From NCBI RefSeq assembly GCF_900100165.1, contig NZ_FNEO01000001.1:992001-1056000 (forward strand): DNA of 64,000 nt, given 5' to 3'. The translations under genes and the position numbers were made by a program. The DNA comes from Flavobacterium glycines. GTDB lineage: Bacteria; Bacteroidota; Bacteroidia; Flavobacteriales; Flavobacteriaceae. The notes beneath the pieces were generated by a model. That model was not told where the DNA came from. It saw only the letters and a list, made by a program, of their open reading frames with translations, and made no database searches. Of the stretch, positions 9,099 through 18,438 are shown piece after piece; within the stretch, counting starts at the first letter, position 1, and every line of letters starts with the position of its first letter.

Positions 9099-9109
9099 AA
9101 AGAACTGTT

Positions 9110-9181
9110 TATTCTAATAACTTCTCACTTACTCTACTGCTGGCAATCAACGAAGCAATAAACCCAAGAGTGGTAATCTTT
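9110..9181 (-). pseudogene. Decayed copy of the 3' end of a LolC/E-type permease gene
   Basis: Read on the minus strand this encodes ITTLGFIASLIASSRVSEKL followed by LE and a stop. It matches 19 of 22 residues of the C-terminus of the intact permease at 13277-14476 (ISSLGFIASLIASSRVSEKL, then LD). About 54 of 66 bases are identical. Similarity stops near 9181, and an in-frame stop appears a few codons upstream. It is a fragment in the same orientation as the intact gene. Together the two copies flank the three signalling genes at 9437-13274. Confidence 0.8.
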
Positions 9182-9436
9182 TTTGTAGAGAATCATCATG
9201 ACGAGTATCTCTGTATGGTTAAGTGAAACACTGTAATTGTCAACTTAATTATTCAATTAGGATAAGTTTTGGGTGCTTGTATTTTGTCTGAAATGATTTA
9301 TATGGCCGTTTTTTATGTTTATTAATTTAGTAGGTTTTTTTTTATTTTATAATTTAAAATATGTATATTTACTATAACTGAAAAGTTGTATTTTTTTGGA
9401 TTGGCTAATAGAGTTTCTATATAATTTATTTGGTTA
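9182..9436. other. Gap between permease remnant and CHASE3 kinase gene
   Basis: About 255 AT-rich bases with T-rich runs. No coding frame, hairpin terminator or complete promoter match was found. It presumably contains the promoter of the kinase operon. Confidence 0.4.
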
Positions 9437-11749
9437 ATGGATCTATTAAAGGGATATATTACAAAATACGTAGCTGTTTTTTCGGCTATGATAGGTTTTG
9501 TGGGTATGTTGGGGTGGTTTTTTGATGTTCATATATTTAAAACCATTTTTCCTAGTATGATTGCTATGAAATTCAATACAGTGCTCAGTTTTTTTTTATT
9601 GGGGATTTCTTTGTTTTTTCATACAAATGACAAGTTTAGGATAATTGTTAAGGTTGTTTTGATATTTGTGTCTTTGATAGGGTTTTTAACCCTTGTTGAA
9701 TATATTTATGCTGTAAATTTAAGGATTGATGAGTTTTTCTGGAAAGATGTAAATAACCCTGTGGCAACTTCTAATCCCGGAAGGATGAGTCCGGCGACAG
9801 CATTTAGTTTTTTAATGATTGGAACAGCATTGATGTTTGTCAGAAATAAAAAAATGCATTTATATGTTCAAATTGCATTGTTTTTAGCTTTCCTGATGGC
9901 ATTTCATGGATTGTCTAATTTTATATTTGGATATGGTTTTTATAAATCAACGGTATTATTCTCTAAAATTGCTTTAATTACTGCTATTACACTCATTGCT
10001 CTGTCAATAGGTATTTTGTATTCTCCTTATCTTGATACGGTTAGGTATACTTTTGAGCAGAAATTAATTTTTGGTTTTAGTATTATTATGTCTTCTGTTT
10101 TTATCTTATTTTTTATTTATAATAAAAGTAAGAGTGATTTTGTCAGTTCAAGAGATTGGATTATTCATACACAGAAAGTTATTGATCAATCACATGAAAT
10201 TTTATCAAAAATAGAGGATGTTGAATTAGGGAAAAGGGGATATGTAATTACAGGAGATACTTTGTTTTTAGAACCATTTGTGGAATCAAAAAAACAAATT
10301 TCAAATTATTTAATTAATCTTAAATTACTTACTAGAGACAATCATTCGCAACAGTTAAGATTTAATACTCTTGAAAGATTAATAAGTCAGGAAATGGCTT
10401 TTTTTAAAAATGTTATAGAATTACGTTCAAATAAAGGTTTTGAAGAAGCAAAAAAGCTAGTTGCAACAGCCAAAGGAAAAGTTCTTATGGATTCCATAAG
10501 AAATACAATTGCCGATATTCAAAAAGAAGAGCAGTTTTTGTTAAATGAAAGAGCTAAAACGAATCAAAATAGTATTGATAGTGCCGATAGTTTTATTTCT
10601 TTTTTCCAGATAATGATTGTAAGTTTTTTAATTGCACTTTTTTTAATTGCATTAGAAACTTTTAGAACCAGACAAAAGGCGCAAAATCTTTTGCAAAAAT
10701 CTAATGAAAGGTTTTCAAAAATTTTCAATTACAGTCCAGTTGCTATGGTTATCACAAGCATTGACGAAGGAGAGTTTATGTATGCTAACGATTTATATTG
10801 CGAAACAACTGGATATAAACGCGAAGATTTAATAGGTAAAAAGGTTGTTGACTTTAACATGATCAGTGTGGAACAACGTCGGGAGGTTCATGAAAAATTG
10901 AAAGAGAAAGGATTTGAAGATAAAGATGTTGAATTAAAAATAAGAAGGTCTGATGGAAAGATTATACAAGTGATTTTTTCTTTGCAAATTTTAGAAATTG
11001 ACGGAAAAATGTCCCATGTGTATGGTTTAGTAGATATTACGGAACGTAAAAAAACAGAACAGAAACTTAAAGAGGTAAATAAGGAATTAGATTCGTTTAC
11101 TTATTCTGTTTCACATGATTTAAGAGCTCCACTTAGGGCAATTACAGGTTATACAAGAATTTTAAAAGAGGATTATGGAAATGTGATTGATGCTGAAGGG
11201 AAGCGTATTATGAACGTAATTTCCAATAATGCACAAAATATGGGGCAATTAATAGATGATTTGCTTGCATTTTCCAGATTGGGAAGACAAAATATAGTGA
11301 GTGTTCCTATTGATATGAATAGTTTAGTAAGATCAATAAAAGATGATTTAATAGCTTTTTCAGATTTAAAAAATATTCAAATTGATATTCGAAATTTAAT
11401 AATTGCAATTGGAGATAGTAGTATGATTAAGGTAGTGATGACTAATTTGTTGTCAAATGCTATAAAATATTCTTCTAAAAAGAATGAAATTCTAATAGAA
11501 GTTGGGTCTTATTATGAAGGAAAAAATATTGTTTATTATGTAAAAGACAAAGGAGCTGGTTTTGATATGCAATATTATGATAAATTATTTGGGGTTTTCC
11601 AGCGATTGCACAGTACTTCAGAATTTGAAGGAACTGGGGTGGGATTGGCAATTGTTCAAAGAATAATTAATAAGCACGGAGGTAAAGTGTGGGCTGAATC
11701 AAAAATAGATGTAGGCTCAACTTTTTATTTTTCATTACCTAAATTATAA
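9437..11749 (+). CDS. Multi-pass CHASE3-PAS sensor histidine kinase
   Basis: Membrane sensor kinase of 770 residues. Seven hydrophobic segments (about 10-30, 44-62, 70-92, 120-135, 142-165, 176-194 and 207-228) form an N-terminal membrane domain. An extracytoplasmic CHASE3 domain (about 234-382; ELGKRGYVITGD is typical) and another membrane span (about 387-405) follow. Next come a PAS domain (about 418-540) and a HisKA domain with His560 in SYSVSHDLRAPLR-like context. HATPase_c ends the protein (NLLSNAIKYSS, KDKGAGF, FEGTGVGLAIV). The layout resembles cyanobacterial Cph1-like kinases that pair with Rcp1 receivers, and such a receiver is the next gene. The signal is unknown. Confidence 0.9.
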   Translation: MDLLKGYITKYVAVFSAMIGFVGMLGWFFDVHIFKTIFPSMIAMKFNTVLSFFLLGISLFFHTNDKFRIIVKVVLIFVSLIGFLTLVEYIYAVNLRIDEFFWKDVNNPVATSNPGRMSPATAFSFLMIGTALMFVRNKKMHLYVQIALFLAFLMAFHGLSNFIFGYGFYKSTVLFSKIALITAITLIALSIGILYSPYLDTVRYTFEQKLIFGFSIIMSSVFILFFIYNKSKSDFVSSRDWIIHTQKVIDQSHEILSKIEDVELGKRGYVITGDTLFLEPFVESKKQISNYLINLKLLTRDNHSQQLRFNTLERLISQEMAFFKNVIELRSNKGFEEAKKLVATAKGKVLMDSIRNTIADIQKEEQFLLNERAKTNQNSIDSADSFISFFQIMIVSFLIALFLIALETFRTRQKAQNLLQKSNERFSKIFNYSPVAMVITSIDEGEFMYANDLYCETTGYKREDLIGKKVVDFNMISVEQRREVHEKLKEKGFEDKDVELKIRRSDGKIIQVIFSLQILEIDGKMSHVYGLVDITERKKTEQKLKEVNKELDSFTYSVSHDLRAPLRAITGYTRILKEDYGNVIDAEGKRIMNVISNNAQNMGQLIDDLLAFSRLGRQNIVSVPIDMNSLVRSIKDDLIAFSDLKNIQIDIRNLIIAIGDSSMIKVVMTNLLSNAIKYSSKKNEILIEVGSYYEGKNIVYYVKDKGAGFDMQYYDKLFGVFQRLHSTSEFEGTGVGLAIVQRIINKHGGKVWAESKIDVGSTFYFSLPKL

Positions 11750-11769
11750 TGTTTTAAAATAATATTGAT

Positions 11770-12216
11770 ATGGAATTAGAAGTAAATAATGTAGAAATTC
11801 TTTTGGTTGAAGATAATCCTGATGATGCAGGTTTAGTGATACGTGCATTGAAAAAACACAATTTGGCCAACCATTTAGTTCATCTTTCTGATGGAGCACA
11901 AGCCCTGGATTTTATTTTCTGTAAAGGGGAGTATGGTAAACGTCAAATCGATGACAGACCTAAGGTGATACTTTTAGATTTAAAGATGCCAAAAGTAGAT
12001 GGTCTACAGGTTTTAAAGGCAATAAGAGAAGATGAAAGAACTGAATCTATTCCGGTAGTAATAATGACTTCCTCAAACGAAGAGAGAGATATTGTAGAAG
12101 GTTATAGGTTAGGGGTGAATAGTTATATCGTTAAACCGGTAGATTTTGATAATTTCTCTAAAGCAGTAGCTGAATTGGGGTTTTATTGGTTGTTACTTAA
12201 TAAGGTGCCCAACTAA
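11770..12216 (+). CDS. Rcp1-type single-domain response regulator
   Basis: Stand-alone CheY-like receiver of 148 residues, 20 bases downstream of the CHASE3 kinase and probably its phosphate acceptor. It has the acidic pair Glu14-Asp15, phospho-acceptor Asp70 ([12 protein letters not shown]), Thr100 in VIMTSS and Lys122 in YIVKPVDF. The EDNPDDA start, the long insertion around [10 protein letters not shown] and the [18 protein letters not shown] segment are hallmarks of the Rcp1/phytochrome-associated group. There is no output domain, so it likely shuttles phosphate or binds a partner such as the next gene product. Confidence 0.92.
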   Translation: MELEVNNVEILLVEDNPDDAGLVIRALKKHNLANHLVHLSDGAQALDFIFCKGEYGKRQIDDRPKVILLDLKMPKVDGLQVLKAIREDERTESIPVVIMTSSNEERDIVEGYRLGVNSYIVKPVDFDNFSKAVAELGFYWLLLNKVPN

Positions 12217-12239
12217 ACAAAGTATTTGAATTTGTAATC

Positions 12240-13274
12240 ATGGATAAACTTAAAATATTAATATTAGAAGATTCATCTTACGATGTTGAGTTAATTCAAT
12301 ATGAATTGAAAAAAGGTAATATTGATTTTATTAGTAGAGTAGTTGAGACAAAAATAAGTTTTATAAATGAATTAAATGAGTTCCAACCCGATGTGATTAT
12401 TTCAGATCATTCTTTGCCACAATTTAGTTCTGTTGAAGCATTAGAAATTTATGGAATGTCAGGGGTTAAGGCACCTTTTATTTTAGTAACCGGAACTGTT
12501 TCAGAAGAATTTGCAGCAAGAAGTATTCTTAATGGTGCAAGTGATTATATTTTGAAATCAAATTTAACCCGTCTTCCTAATGCTGTTAAAAATTTAGTGA
12601 ATTCTTCGCGATTAGAAGTTGAAAAAGAGAAAGCTCAAAAGGAAGTTGAACGGATGAATGTTTTTTTGAATCAGTTAATAGATTCCCAACCTATAATATT
12701 ATACGTTGCAAAAGTTGAGACTAATTTTTCAACTGTTTTTGTAAGTGAAAATGTTAAGAGTATTACAGGTTATGATTCCAATGAATTTATTGAAAACCCA
12801 TTTTTATGGTTTGAAAACATTGAACCAGACGATAAAGATAGTTTCTACAGATTATTAGAGGAATTGTCAGCTTTAGGAAAAGGGAGTGGAGATTGTGAAT
12901 ATAAATGGAAATGTGCTGATGGAAATATTAAATGGTTTGTTGATTATTTTACAGTAATCAAGGATGAAAATGACAAAGCTTTTATCCATGGGTCTAGAAT
13001 TGATGTAACCAAATTGAAGAATGCTGATTTCAGAAAAATAGTATTTTCAAATGGAATGGATGAAATGTTATTTATGATTTCTCATAAAGTACGTCATTCT
13101 GTGTCTCAGATTCTTAGTTTGTCATATTTATTTGAAGATGAATCAATGACAGAAGATGAGATTAGAAAAATAATTGGATATATGAAAGAACCGACACAAT
13201 CTTTAAATTTGTTTACAAAAGAACTGACTGATTTTGTGGATGATTTAAAAAAACGAAATAATCGCCTTCAATAA
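12240..13274 (+). CDS. Receiver-PAS protein ending in an H-box-like region without an ATPase domain
   Basis: The third gene of the module has 344 residues. A receiver domain occupies about 1-125 (Glu10-Asp11, phospho-acceptor Asp56 in ISDHSLP, Thr84, Lys106). A short coiled coil and a PAS fold (about 145-260, GYDSNEFIENPFLWFENIEPDD) follow. The last 80 residues contain FMISHKVRHSVSQILSLSYL, which looks like a HisKA H-box with His282 (and His286), then a second helix. No N-, G1- or G2-box ATPase motifs follow. It may be phosphorylated in trans, act as a phosphotransfer protein, or be a truncated kinase; the ordered ending favours design over decay. Confidence 0.85.
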   Translation: MDKLKILILEDSSYDVELIQYELKKGNIDFISRVVETKISFINELNEFQPDVIISDHSLPQFSSVEALEIYGMSGVKAPFILVTGTVSEEFAARSILNGASDYILKSNLTRLPNAVKNLVNSSRLEVEKEKAQKEVERMNVFLNQLIDSQPIILYVAKVETNFSTVFVSENVKSITGYDSNEFIENPFLWFENIEPDDKDSFYRLLEELSALGKGSGDCEYKWKCADGNIKWFVDYFTVIKDENDKAFIHGSRIDVTKLKNADFRKIVFSNGMDEMLFMISHKVRHSVSQILSLSYLFEDESMTEDEIRKIIGYMKEPTQSLNLFTKELTDFVDDLKKRNNRLQ

Positions 13275-13276
13275 TT

Positions 13277-14476
13277 TTAATCTAACAATTTTTCACTCAC
13301 ACGACTACTTGCAATCAACGAAGCAATAAAGCCAAGAGAGCTAATCGTTGCCATAACGATTATAACGTTTTCTAATGAAAAAACTACCGGATAGGCTAGC
13401 GTAGGAGTAATCATAATCCACTCAAAATGTTGTTGTAAAAGCACGATTATAATTCCTATTGCAAGGCCAATGAGACCTCCAAAAAAGCTCAATAAAGTTC
13501 CCTGAAGCAAAAATATTTTTCGCAAACTTTTAATTTCTGTTCCTAAGTTAAAAAGGGTTTTCAGGTTTCCTTTTTTGTCCAAAATCATCATAATTAAGGC
13601 GCCAATAAGATTGAAAAGTGCCACAATTATTACCAGGGTAAAAATGAGGTACACGGCTACATTTTCGGTATTGAGCATTTTGTATAATGATTCGTTGAGT
13701 TGTGCCCGGTTTCTTATGGTAACTTTCCCTTTAAAAATGCTGTTTAGTTTTTCTAAGATGGCATTTTCATCAGCGTTAGGTTTTTCTTTGAGTTCAATTC
13801 CTGAAACCTGATTGGTTTTGTATTCCAGTAATTCCTGAGCTAAACCTAAATCGGCAAAAACATATTTGGAATCTAAATCTTCATTAATGGCATAAATACC
13901 TACTGGGAAAATTTCAGCTTTATTGAAAGCTTCTTCAGCACTTTCAATATTTCCTTTTCCGGCTTTGGGAACCAATACCTCCAGGTGTTTGTTGAAATCC
14001 ATTAATCCCAACGAAAGTTTTTGAACCAGACCAAAACCAACCACTACCTGATAGGTGTTTTTTTCAACCCACTGACCGTTATAAATAATCTTTTTGGTGT
14101 TGTTTACTTTGCTGTAGTTTGGATCAACGCCTTTAAGGTAGGTTACCTCTTGTTTGTTGTCAAAAGTAAATAAGACACGCTCTTCAATGATTTTAGAAAA
14201 AGCTGCAACGCCTTCAGTTTTTCTGATTTCGTTTTCTTGTTCCGGAGTGATAAAAAAAGATTTACCAATGGTACTTGTAATTTTTAAATCAGGGTCAATA
14301 TCGTTGCTAAACGAAAGACTGAATACTTTTAATCCGCTAAAAACTGATAAAACCACAAACAAAGCCATTGCACCCACAATGATTCCCATGCTTGCAATGC
14401 GGTTAATAATGTTGATGGCATTGTTTTTACTATTGCTACGAATGTAGCGTTTGGCTATGTATAGCGGAAAATTCAA
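13277..14476 (-). CDS. LolC/E-type ABC transporter permease (FtsX/MacB fold)
   Basis: Inner-membrane permease that probably belongs to a lipoprotein-releasing LolCDE-like or related export ABC system. The 399 residues have the family layout: a first membrane helix near 25-45 (IASMGIIVGAMALFVVLSVFSG), a large periplasmic MacB-type domain, then three C-terminal helices (about 270-297, 320-345 and 370-392). No ATPase gene is adjacent. It starts four bases after rbfA on the same strand and is probably co-transcribed, a pairing I recall in other Flavobacteriia. Its last 66 coding bases have a degenerate second copy at 9110-9181. Confidence 0.9.
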   Translation of the reverse strand: MNFPLYIAKRYIRSNSKNNAINIINRIASMGIIVGAMALFVVLSVFSGLKVFSLSFSNDIDPDLKITSTIGKSFFITPEQENEIRKTEGVAAFSKIIEERVLFTFDNKQEVTYLKGVDPNYSKVNNTKKIIYNGQWVEKNTYQVVVGFGLVQKLSLGLMDFNKHLEVLVPKAGKGNIESAEEAFNKAEIFPVGIYAINEDLDSKYVFADLGLAQELLEYKTNQVSGIELKEKPNADENAILEKLNSIFKGKVTIRNRAQLNESLYKMLNTENVAVYLIFTLVIIVALFNLIGALIMMILDKKGNLKTLFNLGTEIKSLRKIFLLQGTLLSFFGGLIGLAIGIIIVLLQQHFEWIMITPTLAYPVVFSLENVIIVMATISSLGFIASLIASSRVSEKLLD

Positions 14477-14480
14477 GTTC

Positions 14481-14873
14481 TTAAAATTGTTTTCTTCGGT
14501 CTAATAAATCTCTGTTTTCAATTGGATTTTCTTTGTTTTTCAAAGCATTGTCAATTTTTTCAATATAATCCAATGAGTCATCGATAAAGAAAACTAAATT
14601 AGGAACCCTGCGTAGTTGTTTGCGAACTCTTTGAGCCAAATCATGTTTGATTAAAGGGGTATTCGATTTAATTCCTTCTAATGTTTCCTTTGCTTTTTCC
14701 TGAGGAAAAATACTTAAATATACGGTAGCCACAGATAAATCGGTAGTTACCGATACTTTTGATACCGAAATAACCAAATTACTAACGCCATTTTTTCTCA
14801 CTTCACCTTGTAGGATGTCTACCAAATCCTGTTGGAGTACTCCGCCTATTTTTTTCTGTCTGTTTGTTTCCAT
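14481..14873 (-). CDS. rbfA: Ribosome-binding factor A
   Basis: Binds the 30S subunit and assists late 16S rRNA maturation and cold adaptation. The 130 residues have the KH-like RbfA fold: an N-terminal RQKKIGGVLQQDLVDIL helix, VSVTTDLSVATVYLSIF in the core, and RVRKQLRRVPNLVFFIDDSLDY, the family signature. It is the first gene of a two-gene minus-strand unit with the permease. A good promoter lies immediately upstream, within five bases of the ATG, so the leader would be nearly absent unless transcription starts further out. Confidence 0.95.
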   Translation of the reverse strand: METNRQKKIGGVLQQDLVDILQGEVRKNGVSNLVISVSKVSVTTDLSVATVYLSIFPQEKAKETLEGIKSNTPLIKHDLAQRVRKQLRRVPNLVFFIDDSLDYIEKIDNALKNKENPIENRDLLDRRKQF

Positions 14874-14877
14874 AGTG

Positions 14878-14910
14878 CAAAAATACTACTTTTAAGCATT
14901 AAACGAACAA
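14878..14910 (-). promoter_or_regulatory. Promoter of rbfA-permease
   Basis: On the minus strand TTG (plus 14908-14910), then 22 bases, then TATTTTTG (plus 14878-14885), both matching the Bacteroidota consensus. The -7 box ends only four bases from the rbfA ATG, implying a leaderless or almost leaderless mRNA, or coincidence. Confidence 0.5.
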
Positions 14911-14930
14911 TTTTTATAGTTTCGATTTTG

Positions 14931-14966
14931 GAGCTATCCCGATGGCTATCGGAACTATCGGGGCTA
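14931..14966. repeat. Small palindromic intergenic element
   Basis: The sequence contains TATCCCGATGGC followed by CTATCGG and ACTATCGGGG, so CCCGAT can pair with either ATCGG copy. I recall similar elements between genes in other flavobacteria. It contains an ATG at 14942 that opens the AddA-like frame but is not its likely start. Confidence 0.45.
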
Positions 14967-14995
14967 GGGTTTCGGATTATCAACAACAAAAAGTT

Positions 14996-17900
14996 ATGCA
15001 AAGACACTCTTTTTCTATTTATGACGCATCAGCCGGTTCAGGAAAGACTTATACTTTGGTCAAAGAATATTTGAAAATAATTCTGACTTCCCCAAAAAAT
15101 GATGCTTATCGCAATATTTTGGCTATCACTTTTACCAATAAAGCTGTACATGAAATGAAAAGCCGAATTGTAGGGAGTTTGTCCGAATTTGCTAAGGATG
15201 AACCTTCTCAAAAAGCCTTGGATTTAATGCAGGATTTGGTTAAAGATACTGCCGATTGGGAAGTGAAATTATCCGTTCGGACTATCAAAGCTAAATCGCA
15301 GCAAATCATCAAACACATTATTCATAATTATGCTGCTTTTGATATTTCTACCATCGATAAGTTTACACATAAAGTGATTCGTGCTTTTGCACACGATTTG
15401 AATTTACCCATGACTTTTGAGGTGACTTTGGATACCGAAAATCTTTTGATAGAAGCGGTGGATGCTATTATTGCTCAGGCTGGAGAAAATGAAATCCTGA
15501 CTAGGTTACTCATCGATTTTACCATGGAAAAAACCGATGATGATAAATCCTGGGATATTTCCAGAGAAATTCTGGAAACTGGAAAATTAGTTCAAAATGA
15601 AAATAACCGAAATGAAATCATACAATTTCAGGATAAATCCATAGCGGAATTTGTTGAAATTAAAAAGAAATTAAATGGAGTTTGTAAGGAGATTGAAAAA
15701 GAGAATGCTCAAATCGCGAGTAATGCTCTCGATTTGATTGAAAAAAACGGAATTGATTTGAAATCTTTTTCTCGTGGGACTTTTCCAAATCATCTTGTGA
15801 GTATTCGGGATGGCAAATTCAATCCTAAAAATAAAACCTTTCACGAATTTGATGATGTTGTAATTAATAAAACAGCTAAAGATCGTGCGTTAATTGAAAA
15901 TATCATACCTGAATTATTGCAAATTCTTGTGCGGGTTTATAAGAATTTTGAGAAGAGAGATTTTTACGAAGCCTTTCTAAAAAATATTACACCGCTTTCG
16001 TTGTTGAATACGGTAAATAACGAGTTAGCTAAAATACAGGAAGAACAAAATGTGCTTTCTATTTCAGAGTTTAACGCTATCATTCATCGTGAAATTCAAA
16101 ATCAGCCGGCTCCTTTTATTTATGAACGTTTGGGCGAGCGCTACCGTCATTTTTTTATTGATGAGTTTCAGGATACTTCTGAGATGCAATGGCAAAATTT
16201 AATTCCGCTGATTGATAATGCACTTTCAGGTCAGGATGATTATGGTAATAAAGGAACGTTGATGATTGTAGGTGATCCTAAACAATCTATTTATCGTTGG
16301 CGCGGCGGTAAGGCGGAACAGTTCATTGAGTTGAGTAAGGATAAAAATCCGTTTAATAATCCGGATAAAAAGATTGAGCATTTGGATCGAAATTATCGGT
16401 CGTATTCTCAGATAATAGAATTTAATAATGATTTTTTTAAATCGATTTCGGCTGAATTTGAACACGCTGATTATAAGGATTTGTATGAGAATCATAGTTT
16501 TCAGCATACTAATTCTAAAAAGGGTGGTTATGTTAATATTTCTTTTATACCAAAAATAGAAAGTTCAGAAAGCGAAGAAGAGGTTCTGGATAAAACGGAT
16601 TTGTACGTTTTGGCTACACTAAATACTATTCAAAAAGTTTTACAGCAAGGTTTTGAATATAAGGATATCGTAATTTTAACCCGTAAACGTGATCAGGGAA
16701 TTGCTATTGCAAATTATTTGACTGAACAAGGTGTTCCTTTGTTGTCTTCGGAAACTTTAATGATTCAAAACGCAACCGAAGTGCGTTTGATTATTCATCT
16801 TTTGAAATATTTGAAAAATAATGCCGATTTAGAATCGAAAGCCTATTTTTTACATTATGTCGCCGAAAATATTCAGAATCAAATGCCTGTTCATGATTTT
16901 ATTGCTCAGGGAATGACGCAAAAATCAGAAGCTGATTTTGAAAAATGGCTGATGGGTTTTGAAATTTCGCTTTCGTTTCAAAACATTCGCAAAAAGTCTT
17001 TGTATGAAGCAGTGGAAATTATTGTTTTAAATTTTTTTTTAGATGATACTAAGTCTGGAAATGCTTATGTGCAATATTTTTTGGATATCGTTTTGGAGCG
17101 AGATGTTCGCAATCAGGCAGGAATAGCTGATTTTATTGAATTTTGGGATAAAAGTGGTCATAAATACAGTATTCCGTCTCCGGAAGGAAACAATGCGATA
17201 CGAATCATGACCATTCATAAATCTAAAGGTTTGGAATTTCCTGTTGTAATTATGCCATTTGCAGAGGAAGATTATGTGAAAAAACCAAAAGATAAATTGT
17301 GGCTTGATGTTGAAGATTTGGATTTGCCAAAGGTATTAATAGATAACAGTAAAGCGGTAGAAGGTTTTGGTGATGATGCAAAAGTGATTTATGGGCAGAA
17401 AAAGCAGGAGGAATTATTGGATAATATTAATGTGCTGTATGTGGCTTTGACACGTGCCGAAGAGCAGTTGTATGTGATTTCTAATATGAATTTGACTTCT
17501 AAAGGGGAAGTTAAGAAAGATGATATGTCGGCTTTTTTTATTAATTATTTGATAATGAAAGGTTTTTTTGACGAAAATGTTTTTGAATATGAATTTGGTT
17601 CTAAAGCTAAAGTTTCTTTGAAAACAAAGCATATTGATGTTTCTAAGCCAATTAGCGTTGTCAAAGAAATTTTAAACCCTAAAAATGTTAAAATTGCCCA
17701 AGGAGAAGCTTTGATGTGGGGAACGCATCAGCAGGAATCGATTGAATATGGAAATGTAATACATGAGATTCTGTCTTTTGTTAAAACAAAGAATGATGTG
17801 GATTTAGCTGTTGATAAGGCTGTTGAAAGTGGATTGATTAATGCAGAGCAAAGAAATATAGTAAATGATACTATTGGCAAGATTGTTAATCATCCTGTTT

Positions 17901-18163
17901 TGGAAATGTTTTTTGCTGAAGGGAATCAGGTTTTGAACGAGCAAACTATTATTCGAAAAGTAGGAGCTGTTGTGAAGCCTGACAGAATGGTTGTTTCGAA
18001 AGAGGGAGTAGTGTTTTTATTGGATTACAAAACAGGTGTTCATAATGCAAAATACAAAAAACAACTGGAGGAATACGAAGTAGCAATTGAATTAATGGGT
18101 TTTAAGGTTCAAAAGAAAACATTAGTGTATATAAGAGAAGAAATTGAGGTTGTGCAAGTGTAA
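14996..18163 (+). CDS. AddA/RecB-like UvrD-family helicase-nuclease
   Basis: DNA helicase-nuclease for double-strand-break processing, likely working with the AddB-like protein two genes downstream. From the ATG at 14996 (1055 residues) the protein opens with MQRHSFSIYDASAGSGKT, the Walker A at residues 11-18. Further motifs are FIDEFQDTS (Walker B, about 385), GDPKQSIYRWRGG, HLDRNYRS, RIMTIHKSKGLEFPVVI and LYVALTRAEEQLYV. A RecB-family nuclease ends the protein (EYGNVIHEIL, then LLDYKTG with the catalytic Asp/Lys). An upstream in-frame ATG at 14942 lies inside a palindromic element and would add residues before the conserved start, so I reject it. Confidence 0.9.
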   Translation: MQRHSFSIYDASAGSGKTYTLVKEYLKIILTSPKNDAYRNILAITFTNKAVHEMKSRIVGSLSEFAKDEPSQKALDLMQDLVKDTADWEVKLSVRTIKAKSQQIIKHIIHNYAAFDISTIDKFTHKVIRAFAHDLNLPMTFEVTLDTENLLIEAVDAIIAQAGENEILTRLLIDFTMEKTDDDKSWDISREILETGKLVQNENNRNEIIQFQDKSIAEFVEIKKKLNGVCKEIEKENAQIASNALDLIEKNGIDLKSFSRGTFPNHLVSIRDGKFNPKNKTFHEFDDVVINKTAKDRALIENIIPELLQILVRVYKNFEKRDFYEAFLKNITPLSLLNTVNNELAKIQEEQNVLSISEFNAIIHREIQNQPAPFIYERLGERYRHFFIDEFQDTSEMQWQNLIPLIDNALSGQDDYGNKGTLMIVGDPKQSIYRWRGGKAEQFIELSKDKNPFNNPDKKIEHLDRNYRSYSQIIEFNNDFFKSISAEFEHADYKDLYENHSFQHTNSKKGGYVNISFIPKIESSESEEEVLDKTDLYVLATLNTIQKVLQQGFEYKDIVILTRKRDQGIAIANYLTEQGVPLLSSETLMIQNATEVRLIIHLLKYLKNNADLESKAYFLHYVAENIQNQMPVHDFIAQGMTQKSEADFEKWLMGFEISLSFQNIRKKSLYEAVEIIVLNFFLDDTKSGNAYVQYFLDIVLERDVRNQAGIADFIEFWDKSGHKYSIPSPEGNNAIRIMTIHKSKGLEFPVVIMPFAEEDYVKKPKDKLWLDVEDLDLPKVLIDNSKAVEGFGDDAKVIYGQKKQEELLDNINVLYVALTRAEEQLYVISNMNLTSKGEVKKDDMSAFFINYLIMKGFFDENVFEYEFGSKAKVSLKTKHIDVSKPISVVKEILNPKNVKIAQGEALMWGTHQQESIEYGNVIHEILSFVKTKNDVDLAVDKAVESGLINAEQRNIVNDTIGKIVNHPVLEMFFAEGNQVLNEQTIIRKVGAVVKPDRMVVSKEGVVFLLDYKTGVHNAKYKKQLEEYEVAIELMGFKVQKKTLVYIREEIEVVQV

Positions 18164-18371
18164 AAAAAAGACATTTTAGGCTAAAAAGGATAAAGGTTTG
18201 TTTTTTTGTTTTTATCTATTTGGTTTTCAGGCTGTTTGTTTGTTTTTTTTTAACTTTTAGAAAAATAAATAAAAGAAAATTGTCTTTTGTTTGTTTGTTT
18301 TTAGGTCGTTTGTGTCTGATTAGCAATGTTAAAATGAGTAATTTATAACGTTTTTTTTTTAACATTCTATT

Positions 18372-18401
18372 TTGTAGTTAAAAAATTACGCGTTACTTTT
18401 G
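18372..18401 (+). promoter_or_regulatory. Strong promoter of the ompA-family gene
   Basis: TTG (18372-18374), 19 bases, then TACTTTTG (18394-18401), an exact match to TTG-N17-23-TAnnTTTG. It leaves a leader of about 30 bases before the ATG at 18439. This suits a highly expressed porin. Confidence 0.8.
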
Positions 18402-18438
18402 TGTATAATTAACTAAATTGTAATTAAAAAAATTAAGT

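Noticed and set aside
9110..13340. Composite transposon reading of the duplicated permease end
   Set aside because: No transposase, resolvase or integrase gene is present between or beside the repeats; only a duplication or insertion by unknown means is supported.
14942..14995. Earlier start for the AddA-like protein
   Set aside because: The ATG lies in a palindromic intergenic element, and MQRHSFSIYDASAGSGKT matches the usual family start.
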